From Isoperla grammatica (lineage: Eukaryota; Arthropoda; Insecta; Plecoptera; Perlodidae): DNA of 64,000 nucleotides. Below, one piece after another: positions 34,501-46,383 of this stretch (the stretch's first letter is position 1; each line of letters starts with the position of its first letter). Where the stretch lies: NCBI GenBank assembly GCA_945910005.1, contig OX246745.1, forward strand, positions 11,092,436-11,156,435, in the 5' to 3' direction. The translations under genes and the position numbers were made by a program. The notes beneath the pieces were generated by a model, which saw nothing but the letters and a program-made list of their open reading frames with translations, searched no databases and was not told where the DNA came from.

Positions 34501-35656
34501 GTCTTTTTATTTGCATTAGTTGGAACTAGGAAAACAACAATTTCTGGCACGTTGTCTCCTGTCGGGTCCACCCACTCATATTGTTGTTCTGGTGACAACG
34601 TGACCCGGTTGTGTGAGCCTTTGTATAACTTTATTTTAGCGAATCGGATAAGAGACACGCGCCAAAGTAAGCATAGTCGCATAGCGATCTCATATCTTTA
34701 TCTAACACCGCTTTTTTGCACGCTAATTCAACAAAAACCAACATATTCCTACCGTTCTTCACTCATTCGTAAATGTTATCGACGCTTAGTAGAGTACAGA
34801 AGCTTCATTTGTTCACGCCCACTGTTCCAGGTGACCAAGGTCGTAAATTATCACTGTTTTACTTAGATGGTAGAAACTAGAGAAGAAGCAAAAAAGTTTG
34901 GTACCACTGAACTCGGTTATTTCGTAAGTATGAGAGTTCGTACGTTGAGCTAACTTTATTATTTAAGTTTATTGACATTATAAAGTGTTCCCTTAGATGT
35001 AGAATTTAACGAAAACTGAATTGATATAGATTTGCATTCTGGTGAAAAATAGCCACCACAAGATAGAAATTAATATCGTAAATGTTGCTCGATTAAGTTC
35101 AGCAATAGAGTATTTTTTCAGTTTATCAATTATATCATATTTTGTATTGTTACATCTTATTTAATGTTTATTTATATCTTCTAATTAACATGATATTAAG
35201 TAAGTCCGTATAAATTACGTTCTATAACTTGTTTCGTTGTATGTTTTCGACTCGAGCTGTGCAAGACATTGCGAACATTGTAATTGGCCTTGTACTATGT
35301 CTGATAAACAGAGAAAGAAAACAAAACACTGCATTGAAAAAACTGAGTGCAACTGTGTTTGTGTATTAGTGTTTCGTTCTAATTGTGCTAATCCTCAGTT
35401 TCAATTCACTGATGAATGATTAATTTTTCTGGTTCAATGGCGGGGGTGTAATACCAGCGAGTGAAAACAGATCCGACGGTAAAGGTTGGAGTGTTTGTGT
35501 GGATTCTAAATCCATACATGGAACTGAACTGAAATGGATTCTGAATATACTTGACCATCGAAAACAAACAAGGCTCAATGGAGTTAACAAACATTTTATA
35601 ATTGTGTATAAAAAGGGGACAATCAGCCAGTTGTTGAACACAGTAAACAACGAGCC
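34501..35656. other. No confident gene; two short coding-like frames
   Basis: A minus-strand frame (about 34520-34640) reads like ordinary protein (LSPEQQYEWVDPTGDNV, EIVVFLVP) but is short and unassigned. A plus frame at 35237-35419 has nine cysteines in 60 codons (first four spaced C-x3-C-x2-C-x3-C) and no known fold. Confidence 0.3.
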
Positions 35657-35812
35657 CACGCACACGCACACGCACACGCACACGCACACGCACACGCACA
35701 CGCACACGCACACGCACACGCACACGCACACGCACACGCACACGCACACGCACACGCACACGCACACGCACACGCACACGCACACGCACACGCACACGCA
35801 CACGCACACACG
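35657..35812. repeat. (GTGCGT)n microsatellite, array 3 (reads CACGCA on +)
   Basis: About 156 bp of the same hexamer as at 1 and 526 but on the opposite strand. All long frames over it are artefacts. Confidence 0.98.
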
Positions 35813-36367
35813 AACTTGTTGAACATCAATACCCCCAAATTTATGTACAGCGCCGTTTGTTAATTTCATATTTGCAAGCATGTTCCAAAGCTTTAGGCCT
35901 GGAGACGAAGTATCTACGGATAGTGGCGATGACTTGTTTCTCCGAACATATTTATTTCCACCGAAACAAGAAATTGTAGTTTAAACGCATCAAATGTATG
36001 AATTACACCATTATATTTATCCAGTATTATTCACAATTGTTTTAGGTTATATTAACACTTTCTTCAAATAAATCGTAGCTGGTAGTAATAATATATTTCA
36101 TGTGAATTAAGTAAGCTTTACTTAGTGTGCTAGGCCACCACAGTAATTTTAGTGACCCGCAAAGACACTTTGTCACCATTATTCTCTTCGTCATAAACTC
36201 AACAATCATAAAAAAACACCAAATAAATACCTAATTGTTTTCGGGCAAACTTGCATGATAACACTGCAATGTTCAAACACATGATTGTATTCACATGTAT
36301 TACATAGTCATATAAAAGCATAATCACAGAAATATAAAAATGGGACGCATACATTATCAATTCAATC
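35813..36367. other. No recognisable gene
   Basis: AT-rich interval between microsatellites. Confidence 0.5.
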
Positions 36368-36477
36368 GTTCATTCATTCATTCATTCATTCATTCATTCA
36401 TTCAATTCATTCATTCATTCATTCATTCATTCATTCATTCATTCATTCATTCATTCATTCATTCATTCATTCATTCC
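36368..36477. repeat. (ATTC)n microsatellite
   Basis: About 110 bp of ATTC tetranucleotide with one phase slip near 36404. Confidence 0.97.
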
Positions 36478-36784
36478 AAGCACAATAAAGTAGATTGATC
36501 ATCGTTCAATACTCTCTATTATGGTCTCCACCTTTGCTACGAGAAAGCTAAACGTTAATGTCCCGCCTCCGCCTCTTCGCTGTGAAGTTATTCACAGCGC
36601 ATTGAATGTAACCACGTGTCAATATATGCGCAAACTCGGGAGAACCCACCGTCACACAAACCTGAGGTTCTCAAACGAAATTTAATTTTAAAATCCGTAA
36701 AGCGGAGAAAGAACCTAGGACTTCTAACAACTACAACATTCACTTTAATAATTTAAGAAATCCGTCAACCAGAGGAAATAGCAA

Positions 36785-36866
36785 GTGTGCGTGTGCGTGT
36801 GCGTGTGCGTGTGCGTGTGCGTGTGCGTGTGCGTGTGCGTGTGCGTGTGCGTGTGCGTGTGCGTGC
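36785..36866. repeat. (GTGCGT)n microsatellite, array 4
   Basis: About 82 bp, same hexamer and strand as arrays 1 and 2. Confidence 0.98.
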
Positions 36867-38933
36867 AAGTGCATGTGTGACGCTATTTTATTCTTGAATA
36901 ACTAAATGGAGACAGGCATGATTAATTGGCATCATCTATAGATTTCATTGGAATAAAATGTGTCTGTACATGAAGCGAATATAAAGTATCGATTTACCGT
37001 ACATTTATTAGTATCTGATTGAAATATGATGGAAATAATTATGACGGGCTGTAGAGATAAAAATAGGTCCTGTAATAAAATTAAAAAAGTGATTTTGTAG
37101 AATTTAATTGAATTGAATATCTTGGGGTACCTACTGCAATAATATAGCCTAAACGTGAAAACAACCAAACACTTATGGTATGATAGGTGTTTCAAATAAT
37201 ATTCAAGTGGCCCCTAACGCAGCCAAATACGACCCGTCCCATCCAATAAGAGGAGTTGCTTTTGTGCGCTCGCTCCTGCCTACTTCTGCACTCCTGTCCC
37301 AAACGTCTCCGTCGAATATTGCCTGCACGACAAACTGTTCGTCGTTAGTCCAAAGCGTTACTTGCTAAGCCCCACCATCAAGCCGAGAATTAATTTGATA
37401 TCATGTAATAGATTTAAGACGTAAGGGTTGGTTGTCTCTCTGAGATCCGTATACCAGTACCACTGTAATCTGCAAAGAGCTGCAAGGTTTCACACGCGCA
37501 CGCACACCCGTCAGTAACATCCTTCTCTTGCGGAAAACACACATTTGTTGAAAACTTTCAGAGTCATAATGCGAATTAAAGTTAAGGAGTGATACATGTT
37601 ATTGTTTTGAGAGCGGACATGGCTGTGTGTGAAACGATCCATTGTGCTGGGGGGGGGGGGGGGGGGGGGTGGGAGTGAAGACGTGCCCGTAATCACTCCA
37701 CGGTGTAATTGCCAGCTAGGTAATTAGTGACCCTCACTATAGAGCGGTCAACTCTGGCTAGCGTAAACCTTCGAACTACGCATTATTAGAGAGGCCGTTA
37801 GATTCACCATACCCTATTAATCAACTATTTGACAACTTTGTTTCACGTCTATTGTTTATCAGTAAGCGCCCGCTTCTCGTACCTCCGTTTACGTTATTGT
37901 TGTTTTTAACCATTTGATATTGAGACACAATAGACCAATAAATCACTGCTGTGTACTGGTTCTACATGATTGATGGGTGACATCGCTAATCAGACCTGAT
38001 GTAGTGATGGTGATGTCAGCGTAGTCGAGTAACACCACTACAGCAATTACAACTCGATACTGCACGGATCGGTCTCTGAGGGACTTCAAAGGTTAGAGCC
38101 GTTTCCATTAATAAAAATGTTCTCTAAAGAACACTTTCTTGATCAACTGATCATTTTTATTGAATTAAGGCTTACAATACTTACTACGCGTGTAACAATA
38201 AATAACTGTTACATTTTAACAATTAGCAATATTTATACGAAGCTTCCTACGACAACGCCACGGATTAGAAGTGTCTCCGGAGGACTATTATTCCCAAACA
38301 CGCATTATCGTCGTTAGTTATGGTGTATTCAAATGATTTTGTAATAAAACGGATCGAGATGCACTATAGAAAGTAGTTTATAGAAATATATTCCCCTAGC
38401 GAGCTTGTCCACAAAATTGATCGAAAAGCAGAGAATGTTGTAGCGTTTGAATTTGTTGGGAGCTTGATAACTATGTCACATCTTGATACATGTACATCTC
38501 TGTATATAATCAGAAGTTAAGACTTCTGTTATTTTGCCTTCCTAAACGGTTTTGGGCTAATGCGGTTTACGGGGGAATGTTTCCGAAAGGAAAATATCAC
38601 GTATTTCCTTTCAACAATTCGGTACCTATAAGTTATCATACCAAACTACAAACTAATGATACACTTAAAATTATACGTACTATTAATAAACAAGAGGTTA
38701 TCTTGATTTTTTTCTATGTGTATTCAGTTTTCAATTACAATTGTTATTACAAATTTGCAATTTATTATGTTGAATTACAGAAAAAATACACATTTAAATA
38801 TACAAAAATATATATATTTCCATGTGTATAAATAGTTTCGAAGCCCTACCTCTGATTGGGAGTTGATTCTGTGACAGTTGTCCTATAAATCACTGTAACA
38901 CGTAAACGTACACGCCTGAATAACGTTAGGTTA
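36867..38933. other. No recognisable gene; G21 tract
   Basis: AT-rich. A 21-base G run lies at 37649-37669. Short frames (for example 38490-38831, +) look like random AT-rich translation. Confidence 0.5.
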
Positions 38934-39080
38934 GAGCGCGAATCTAGCGACGCTACCGCAGCGCTCCGCTAGCGTGGTGTCGACTGTGCGACGTACAGCA
39001 TCAAACTGAACCGACGCGCGATTCCGCCGCGACGCCTATACCACCCGCCCGAACAAAGCCGACGACCAACGAAATCTTTA
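38934..39080. promoter_or_regulatory. CpG-dense island-like patch
   Basis: About 23 CpG dinucleotides in roughly 145 bp by hand count, in an otherwise AT-rich, CpG-poor neighbourhood. It is followed by a second short CpG cluster near 39130-39155 and a YY1-like motif at 39355-39365. CpG retention fits an unmethylated promoter or enhancer, but a GC-rich repeat fragment is an alternative. Confidence 0.3.
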
Positions 39081-39354
39081 GGCAACTTTCCCACGAAAAT
39101 AACTTAAAACTGGAATCTGAAGAACAAGTTAAACGAGCGAAGCGAGCGTCGTTACCATTCTACTTTTATGGACCCCCTTTTTTGTTATAAATAGTTTTTT
39201 GTTTTTATATATCACGATAGCGGGTGAACGAAGATTCCAATCAAGTTGGAATTTAAACCAACCACAAGTATCGATGTGGATTGAACACCACTAGTTTTTG
39301 CGGCAAAACTTATATTAGTTACAAAACAGTTAATCGAAATACATTTTTCAAAAC

Positions 39355-39365
39355 AAAATGGCGGC
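39355..39365 (+). promoter_or_regulatory. YY1-like motif AAAATGGCGGC, second copy
   Basis: Identical to the motif at 34384-34394 and same strand. It lies about 275 bp after the CpG-dense patch. No coding sequence is recognised nearby. Confidence 0.3.
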
Positions 39366-39608
39366 AACATGTGAGATAGCCATATTACAGTAAATGTCAC
39401 GAATATGTTACTTTTAACGCGATCTGATAAGTATTGGAAGTAGAAATTACATTGTCATTGGAGTTTAAATGCACAAGGCTGCTTGCTTCAAACCTCCAAC
39501 GCTTGTGACGCTCAACAATAAAAACAGGCTATGCTTGCAGTTACCGTGGTCTGGAGCGGTTCCTGTTACTCCAGTGGCGCCGAACATCACACAATGAGCG
39601 GTTTAGTT

Positions 39609-39622
39609 GGGGGGGGGGGGGG
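39609..39622. repeat. Poly-G tract (G14)
   Basis: Fourteen G, 37 bp after a hAT-like end motif CAGTGGCGC at 39572. The same spacing of motif and homopolymer occurs at 16327/16366. Confidence 0.95.
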
Positions 39623-40254
39623 AAGAGGGGGAGGCTTTTAAACCGTGAACAGTTGTTCACTGATCAAAGCCCAAAACTGTGGCCTGCCAACCACAATGGT
39701 ACCAGTTAGTACCAGTCCGTGAGTTATCTGAAGTTATCACGTTCACACTTTGAAAATTTCTATCCTTGCAAATGTTCTAAGATTTGTATTCTATCCAGAG
39801 AAACCGAATGTTAATGTTTGTTTCTAGGCTTGTAATAGTGTTCGACATCCTTGCTGGATGGTCTAACTATACTGTCGACCGTGTGTGTGTGTTGGAGGTT
39901 GGAGCAAGGCTCAATATGCCATCAGGGCATCCCTAGACGCGGGAATGCATAGAAATGAAACATGCCAACGTTACGACTATGTTTTGTTCAATATCTATAG
40001 TTCTGCGCTGACAGGAATCAGCAGTGAAACCCTATCAAACAAATGGAATGGATTTGTATGACTCGTTGGTCCTTTGGGCTTATTCCTGCTCCCATGCAGA
40101 GGGCTCTGGGTTTGTACTGCGGTTCCGCTGGTGTTTGCACGTTGACTTCATATCATAGCCGAAGCGATTAATAAATGGTTTTACGTCCCCCCCTGAAAAT
40201 TAGTTCCTGTAACTGGTGGACAATATACAAATGAATGTTTATTTATTTACCAAC
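39623..40254. other. No recognisable gene
   Basis: Nothing recognised beyond a short GT run near 39881-39891. Confidence 0.5.
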
Positions 40255-40720
40255 GTCAACCGCAAAAGTTAGGCCTTGGTGATAATAGTAGTACCTCTCT
40301 CTCTATTAGTAAGCTTGCTATTGTTATACAATTTACACGCGTATCTAAGAATACAAAACAAGTCGAAAACGTTACAAAACACTTCCCCTTCAACAACACA
40401 AGTCCGTTGCTTACAAACCACATAGGAATATTTATAGAATAACAAAAGAAAATAGAGTAAAAGAAAGAAAACGGATATTAAACACAGATGTTAATTTTCC
40501 CAGAAACAAAGATTTTCATATAATACAGAGGGACTAACCTTTTTTCCTTTATCAATTTACAACAATCCCTACTAAAAGAATTTGCACATGAAACATCTCT
40601 TATCTTTTGAGGAACTCTTTTATATATTCTAAAATCCTTATTAAAAATAGTGTTATCTTGAAGTTTGCATCACATGGGTTACGTTTTTCGTCGTACCTCT
40701 TGTATTGTAAGCATGGGTAC
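40255..40720 (-). pseudogene. Decayed LINE 3' end / reverse transcriptase C-terminus
   Basis: On the minus strand, about 40720-40660 reads THAYNTRG, and after a frameshift about 40655-40545 reads NTIFNKDFRIYKRVPQKIRD. Together they resemble the LINE C-terminal pattern 'YNTR ... F-x-x-x-x-x-x-WN-x-LP-x-x-IR', with Trp-Asn replaced by Tyr-Lys. The segment downstream (40540-40255) would be 3' UTR. Stops and frameshifts show it is dead. It is too worn to place in a clade. Confidence 0.5.
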
Positions 40721-41315
40721 CGCTAAATACACATCTTCTATACCCAGACATGGCCATAGCGCAAACAAGTATAGCTATGCGATGGGTTATTGAAGTCGCT
40801 TAGATGGCTGCTAGAACTAGTTCAAAGAGACGAAGATTGGAAGGTTACTGCTAATGGACGTGTTAATAAGCAGTCTCGTTAAATTCTCATCGATCATAAT
40901 TAAAAGAAGTTTTAATGCTCCTTTTACAAATACTTCAAAATTGTGGCAATCCCAGATGCAGATAATAAGCCTTTAAATGTTTCTATAAACTTGTTAAAAC
41001 TAAAGCGCTCAGTTTTTGTTGTCGTTAGCCAACAGCAAATAGATTGAGTGGGATGTTCAATGTTCATTTAGCCCACTCTCAAAACCAACGCTCATTTCAT
41101 TATACGGCGCAGCGATATTCTAAGTGCTACTGTGCCCATTAAAAGCTTTTTAAATGTAATGATCGCAACTTCGACCACGCAAATGCTTTTTTATTTGTTG
41201 TTTACAGAATATGTCGTTTCACATTGAACATGACAGACAATTTTAAACCTCGCGTAGTAATAATTCAGTAACAATCAATATTATGTGTACCTCATTACAT
41301 TTACATATTTCATTT
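40721..41315. other. No recognisable gene
   Basis: AT-rich interval with no recognised element. Confidence 0.5.
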
Positions 41316-41348
41316 TAAATCAATGTTGTGCTTAGAATACAGTATTGT

Positions 41349-41555
41349 ATGGGTGGGACTCTCTATAGTACGGCCGTTATCTTGGCGCATTGCATTCTGG
41401 GATTTACGACACACGTTCGTGCAAACAACAATTCAGAATACTACATTGGTTCAATTGAATTCATGCAATGCAACGAAGGTCTTCAAGTGCTACTGTACGC
41501 TTCAAATGATATAATCTGCGATTTCGCTACTTGTTCCAATGATTCAAACGCTTAG
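41349..41555 (+). CDS. Candidate small secreted peptide, 68 aa
   Basis: The frame from ATG 41349 to TAG at 41553-41555 has no internal stop. The N-terminus looks like a signal peptide: MGGTLYSTAVILAHCILGFT is hydrophobic, and THVRA before NNNS gives a plausible cleavage site near residue 25. The mature part is acidic to neutral with three Cys, ending ICDFATCSNDSNA. I recognise no family. The DNA of the signal-peptide region also matches a ZNF143-type site, so one of the two readings is probably coincidence. An upstream ATG at 41323 is in another frame. No splice border is convincing. It could be an exon, a short ORF or chance. Confidence 0.25.
   Translation: MGGTLYSTAVILAHCILGFTTHVRANNNSEYYIGSIEFMQCNEGLQVLLYASNDIICDFATCSNDSNA
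41386..41408 (-). promoter_or_regulatory. ZNF143/Staf-like site
   Basis: CGCATTGCATTCTGGGATTT on the plus strand is very close to the reverse complement of the ZNF143 consensus (ACTACAWNTCCCAGAATGCA...GCG). ZNF143 family sites are conserved in animal promoters and are also carried by some repeats. If it is a promoter, transcription direction is not shown. Confidence 0.4.
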
Positions 41556-41769
41556 ATCTGTACGACATTCCCAACACGCTCGGGTAAAGCGAGATCTTAT
41601 GTACGTGGAAACGAGAAGAGAGATGAAGAGCCAATTAGAAACAATCCTAACATATCTGCGCAATTTGTAGACTCTTTTCAAACGGACTAGTCAGATGTTC
41701 TAATGTCTGGTATATGTTGCTATGGGATATTATCATATTACGTGCGTAATAATGTAAACGCATCCTCGA

Positions 41770-41830
41770 AGATAGGTTATCGTGGTAATAGAGCCGGATG
41801 ATTTGGGTTCGATCCCCAGTCGGGGCAAAC
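41770..41830 (+). mobile_element. tRNA-like fragment with perfect Pol III B box
   Basis: GGTTCGATCCC at about 41807-41817 is a perfect B box, followed by AGTCGGGGC, which resembles a tRNA T-stem end. A weak A-box-like stretch lies upstream. No full cloverleaf could be drawn, so this is a tRNA pseudogene or SINE head. Confidence 0.45.
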
Positions 41831-43177
41831 ACAAACTTTCATTACAATTGTTACATATCTCCATATATATATAACATTGTAGCAAGGATTAAAAAATAAT
41901 CCATTTTCGATTCACAATCAGGCAAATCTTCGATTGTGTATGTTAGTAATAACGATATCAAAAAATAGATATAGCGAAAATAGAAACATGCATTATATGC
42001 ATATGATTTAATAGTAAAAATTAAAAAAATTTAAAAAATTTAAAAAAAAAATTCAATGGTATTCAAATGGAAAATGTTAATTGTAGCCTGAAGTGATAAT
42101 GTTGTGTTTATTCTTGGAGGGGGGGGGGGGTAATTAAGGGCATTTCATAGTCTTGTACCTACCATCACTATGACTGTCATAATCCCTTTCGTCCGACGCA
42201 TATTAGCTGCTTGTTAGATGCGTCGTTACACAACAATAAAGAAATCAGAAACCGTAGAGTTGTGCAGCAGGCAAGGAAATAGATTTGTTTCGATTCTTCA
42301 TGGTCAGAAGGAAATAGCCGGTAATCAATAGTAGCGCATTGGGAGCCGATAAGGCCGTTTAGGTGAATGTTTTCGCTGGATTTAGGATACCGGACGTGCC
42401 ATCAATATGTCTCACAACCTACACACGGGGTTTACGAACGTTCTATTTCAGTTGTTCAATTCAAAACGGAGAATTCTACGTTCTATGGATTTTATGCTAC
42501 CAATTTCAAAATCAAAATCAAAAATAAATAAATACACATTTAGAGTCTACCCACTCAGTAACTAAACTGATTTGCAGTGGGGGACACTAATTTAAATTGA
42601 CTAAACCAACCCTGTAGGCTTCGAACATCATCGACGAGTGAGCGATGACCAATTGAAGATCGATATTTCAAATACGAAACATATGAATCAGTGATTGGAC
42701 AGTGCGAACACCTGCGGACAAATGCCAGAATCAACAAGGCCGATTCAGAACAACTTTGAATTTATTGAGTGCTTCGTTGCTTGGACTTTTTCAAATAAGT
42801 GTTCATTTTAAACAATACAAAAATTTTAAATATTGATATAATTTTCTTTTAATTTCGAAAAGTTGACCGTTTCACGATCGATAAAAAAACTGTAATACAC
42901 TATATATTATGAGGAAACAAATGTTCTGTACAACAGTTCAGGTAGAGAACGAAATACAACTTTAAAAGTGTATGGACATCCATATAGAACACCTAGTTAC
43001 ACGTTTTATGTTTTAACTCTTATCTATGTTCTACAAGAACTAAATAACAACTCTTCATGTACTTACAACAATGTTTCACGTGTGAAAAGACTAGTCGGAC
43101 AAGGTGTTTGCCATATTATATGTTTCCCAGGATTGTAGGGCGCTCGGAAAATACTATCCCAGGTAAATAGTGTTGAA
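41831..43177. other. No recognisable gene; G12 tract
   Basis: AT-rich, with a G12 run at 42119-42130. Nothing else recognised. Confidence 0.5.
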
Positions 43178-43318
43178 GTGTCTAAATATTGTATTCTGAT
43201 CTGTAATGTATACATGACTGTGGGTGTCTATATATTGTATTCTGATCTATAATGTGTACATGACTGTGGGTGTTTATACTTTATTGTATTCTGATTTATC
43301 ATGTTTACATGACTGTGG
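43178..43318. repeat. Tandem repeat, 3 units of 46-49 bp
   Basis: Units start at 43178, 43224 and 43270. Each contains TTGTATTCTGAT and TACATGACTGTGGG. Substitution levels are modest. Confidence 0.92.
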
Positions 43319-43509
43319 GTGGTGTGGTACGCACTTGAACATCAACATAGAGATAAGCCTATACTTGAATAAAACGTTCTAGAATCTAGATCAATATTGG
43401 TCCCCACTTCTTCCTGTTATCAAGAAAAAGCTATAAGAAAACAGAAAATGAGTGTGATATGCTGAGAGACCGCAAAATTCATACAAAAGTGCAATGTTCT
43501 TGTCACGCC

Positions 43510-43667
43510 ACTGTCTAGCCATAAATCGCCCATGTACGCTAGAAGTACGGGGGAGAGCCGCTAGGTGCCGCCACATCAGCGCGGCCTAATCAGTGGGTAC
43601 CTGTGGCGACATCTAGCGGCTCCCCCCAGTACTACTAGCGTACACGGGCGATTTATGGGTAGACAGT
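43510..43667. mobile_element. Foldback MITE, 158 bp, ACTGTCTAGCCATAAATCG ends
   Basis: The left arm (ACTGTCTAGCCATAAATCGC, GTACGCTAG, AGCCGCTAGRTG, CGCCACA) is inverted in the right arm, with a loop of only about 25 bp. A long near-perfect palindrome of this sort could extrude a cruciform. No clear target duplication. It is followed after ~50 bp by a SINE. Confidence 0.85.
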
Positions 43668-43716
43668 CGGCAATGGCCGCTGGGCCTCTACCCTACACTA
43701 ATAAACTCAATGTTTT

Positions 43717-43842
43717 TAGTAGGACTCAATCCTTGCCTTTACGACTAAGGAGAACATCGTCAGAATTCAGTCACGATTGCCGGTGGCCGGTATCGAACCG
43801 GTGACCTCCCCGAATGAGAGCCTCGCATGTTACCGCTGAGCT
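43717..43842 (-). mobile_element. SINE family A, partial copy
   Basis: Minus strand: a GAGCTCAGCGGTAAC A-box region, GGTTCGATACC B box near 43795, then CCACCGGCAATCGTGACTGA and the start of the body. Truncated before the CCCTCGGACATTCC block. Confidence 0.8.
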
Positions 43843-44588
43843 CGTGTATGCGAGTACCTGCACAGCGTTGCCATATATCACCTATGAACGTGTGATAGCC
43901 CCAGTGTGACGCTGTGACGCTGGATGAGGTATTGCCGATAGCTATCTCGCTGCTATAGCTGTTCTGATATCGCCCACTGCAAACCCGTCTAATTGACCTA
44001 CGACGTCCGGCTAATCAAATCCACGTCAACGGATTTTATTAATTATGCCCTTTGTATACAGAGTTATTTATGGTCATGAACCTGACCTTACAGCGAATGT
44101 AATTGAATTTTCAATACAGAGGATATGAAATAGTTCTTTCTTCCCATAAAAACACCAGCGACTTACAAGTTTTAAAACGAAACAATTTCTATAAATGTTC
44201 AAAGTTTTCGATTTTGTTTCCCGCAATTTAATTTTCAAACTGCCTGTGAGTCAAAATCCCGGTTCATGATTGAATTTGTCAGTGCTTCCTATGTAAAACT
44301 AAGAAACTTATTACTCCAGCCGTGGGCACATTTTTATACAACAATGACCAGTTGAAAAATCTTCATAAAATGAGTAACAAATTAAAATATTTAGGCACTG
44401 ATATGCTATGTAAAATGGAACTCTTGATAATTTGTAATGTTATTTAATGTCCACACAATAATTATTATTCATGCTAGACATAAATTTGATTTCAAATATG
44501 CTTGTATGAGTAAGATAATCAGTGTCGTTTATCATTATGCGGTTGGTCGATTCTATGATACGGGACAATAACGTCATGCTACGTTTGT

Positions 44589-44589
<1 letters not shown>
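43843..44589. other. No recognisable gene
   Basis: No element or ORF of interest. Confidence 0.5.

Positions 44590-44652
<63 letters not shown>
44590..44652. repeat. Compound (AT)n(GT)n microsatellite
   Basis: About 32 bp of AT followed by about 30 bp of GT. Confidence 0.97.
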
Positions 44653-44654
<2 letters not shown>

Positions 44655-46383
44655 ATAAAATTAAACACACTACGGGTTGTTCCGCCACGTCGGTCACACT
44701 TACCACAATCTACAAATGTTCAATTTCAATTTTTACGGAAACCCCACGGAACCCTTTGCATCTTTATATAAAATGGTGAATGCTTTTGAAAAAGCTGGAT
44801 GCAATTCCGACGAAACTTCATAATATTATTAGAAATAAAAAACATACAAACAAAAACTTAACTATTTTAATTTGGTTTGATTTGTCTTGTTCATACTTTT
44901 TACACAGATTGAACCTAAGAATGGCAAATAATAATAAAACACACGTATATAAAACTAACAGCTCGTTTTTATAAATGAAAACTCGTTCCAAGTCGTCAAG
45001 AACAGAAGTATTTTTGTGTCCAAACAGTTGATCCAAATCCATTACAATAATTTTAAAAAATCACAGTAAACTCCCCCTTTGCTGGTAATCGACATGAACT
45101 CCAGTCAGTATACCTTTTATTCGAATGCGGGAGTTTTTACGGGATACTCTCTACCTACCCGAGGGTTGGCTTGGCTTCTCCTCTAATTGTGACGGCATTA
45201 CGAAACCAAGGTCACCCTGAAGGGGCTGATACGTCGTAGTGGCTACGCTCCTGCCTAGCGCAGGATACCGCTAGCTAGCGGACACAGTAAGCCCAATTCT
45301 CTGACGACTAATTGGCTCGCCACTCAGCAGGCTGGTAGGTGGGTGATCCAATCAATACAGAGCATTTCAGTATGATTATATTTGGGCTTTACGCGCTTGC
45401 TATCATTTGGCAACGATGCTAAAACGGATTTAATAGCTAGGTGAGTTTGAAAACTATAGGGCTGAGCTGTAATTCGTCACATCCACTATAATATACATTA
45501 CTGTGTAACATGAATCAAGTGCCTTTTTAGGCACTTTTTACATGAGGCATTTGTAGGGCCTATATTGTGTGTTAATTTTAGTACTAGAGCACTGCCAGTT
45601 ATTTGTGACAACGAGTTTCTTCTTCAGTGGCCTCTTCAAAACTCATGTCAGTATTCCATAAAGCTAAAATGTTCAAATTACGCACATAATGTGGATATCA
45701 ATCGTCGATGTGAAGTTGAATGGTAACTAATGACTATCTTTCATGGTTTCTTGGAAAGTGTATCCATTGCGTGGTTAGTAAGTGAGCGATGGAGAGGGGT
45801 GGGTTGTGGGGGAGGGGGAGGTGGAGAAAGGGAAAGGAAAGGAAAGGGGGGATAAACAAATACGATTACGATAACTCATCTACCGAAAGAGATAAATTAT
45901 TCTGCAAGATTTTAGACCAACATACAACAGTTCTGAAATAAATGTTAAAACCAGACGTAGCTCATACATTATATTCACACTTGATGAGAAAACCAATTTG
46001 TATTCATTTAAAAGTACAAATTGAAGTCACGTCTTGTTTAAAGTTAATTTTAAGCCATGCGATTAAAAGGTTAGTAGTTAAATGGTTCTCTCTTATCGGC
46101 AACATCACAGCTCACTTTTCGTGACCTCAAGAGTATAAGTAATAGTATAGATCCTCAATTCCTCAACTTCGTTGGCAATCTAGTATTAAAAGAAACGGCC
46201 ATTTGTTAGGCTAGAATCACAATAAAGAATCTAAGCCTGCATATATGAATATGAATAAGCTCATAAAATAAAATTGCAGTGGACCACAGGGCATTTTCAC
46301 AACCTGCAAGACTACCTATAAGATGCGCACAAGAAAATAGATAATAAATCGTTCGAATTTTTGTGGAAGTGTTGCATCATGGT
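44653..46383. other. No recognisable gene; purine-rich G-run block
   Basis: Contains a short hairpin (AGTGCC/GGCACT) near 45524-45541 and a G-rich purine block at about 45788-45850 with several G3-G6 runs that could form a G-quadruplex. Confidence 0.5.

Noticed and set aside
35406..35881. 100-150-codon dipeptide-repeat ORFs
   Set aside because: Readings of the third hexamer array plus flanks; no domain in the flanks.
38490..38831. 113-codon ORF
   Set aside because: Tyr/Phe/Lys/Ile-rich translation typical of random AT-rich DNA; no motif.
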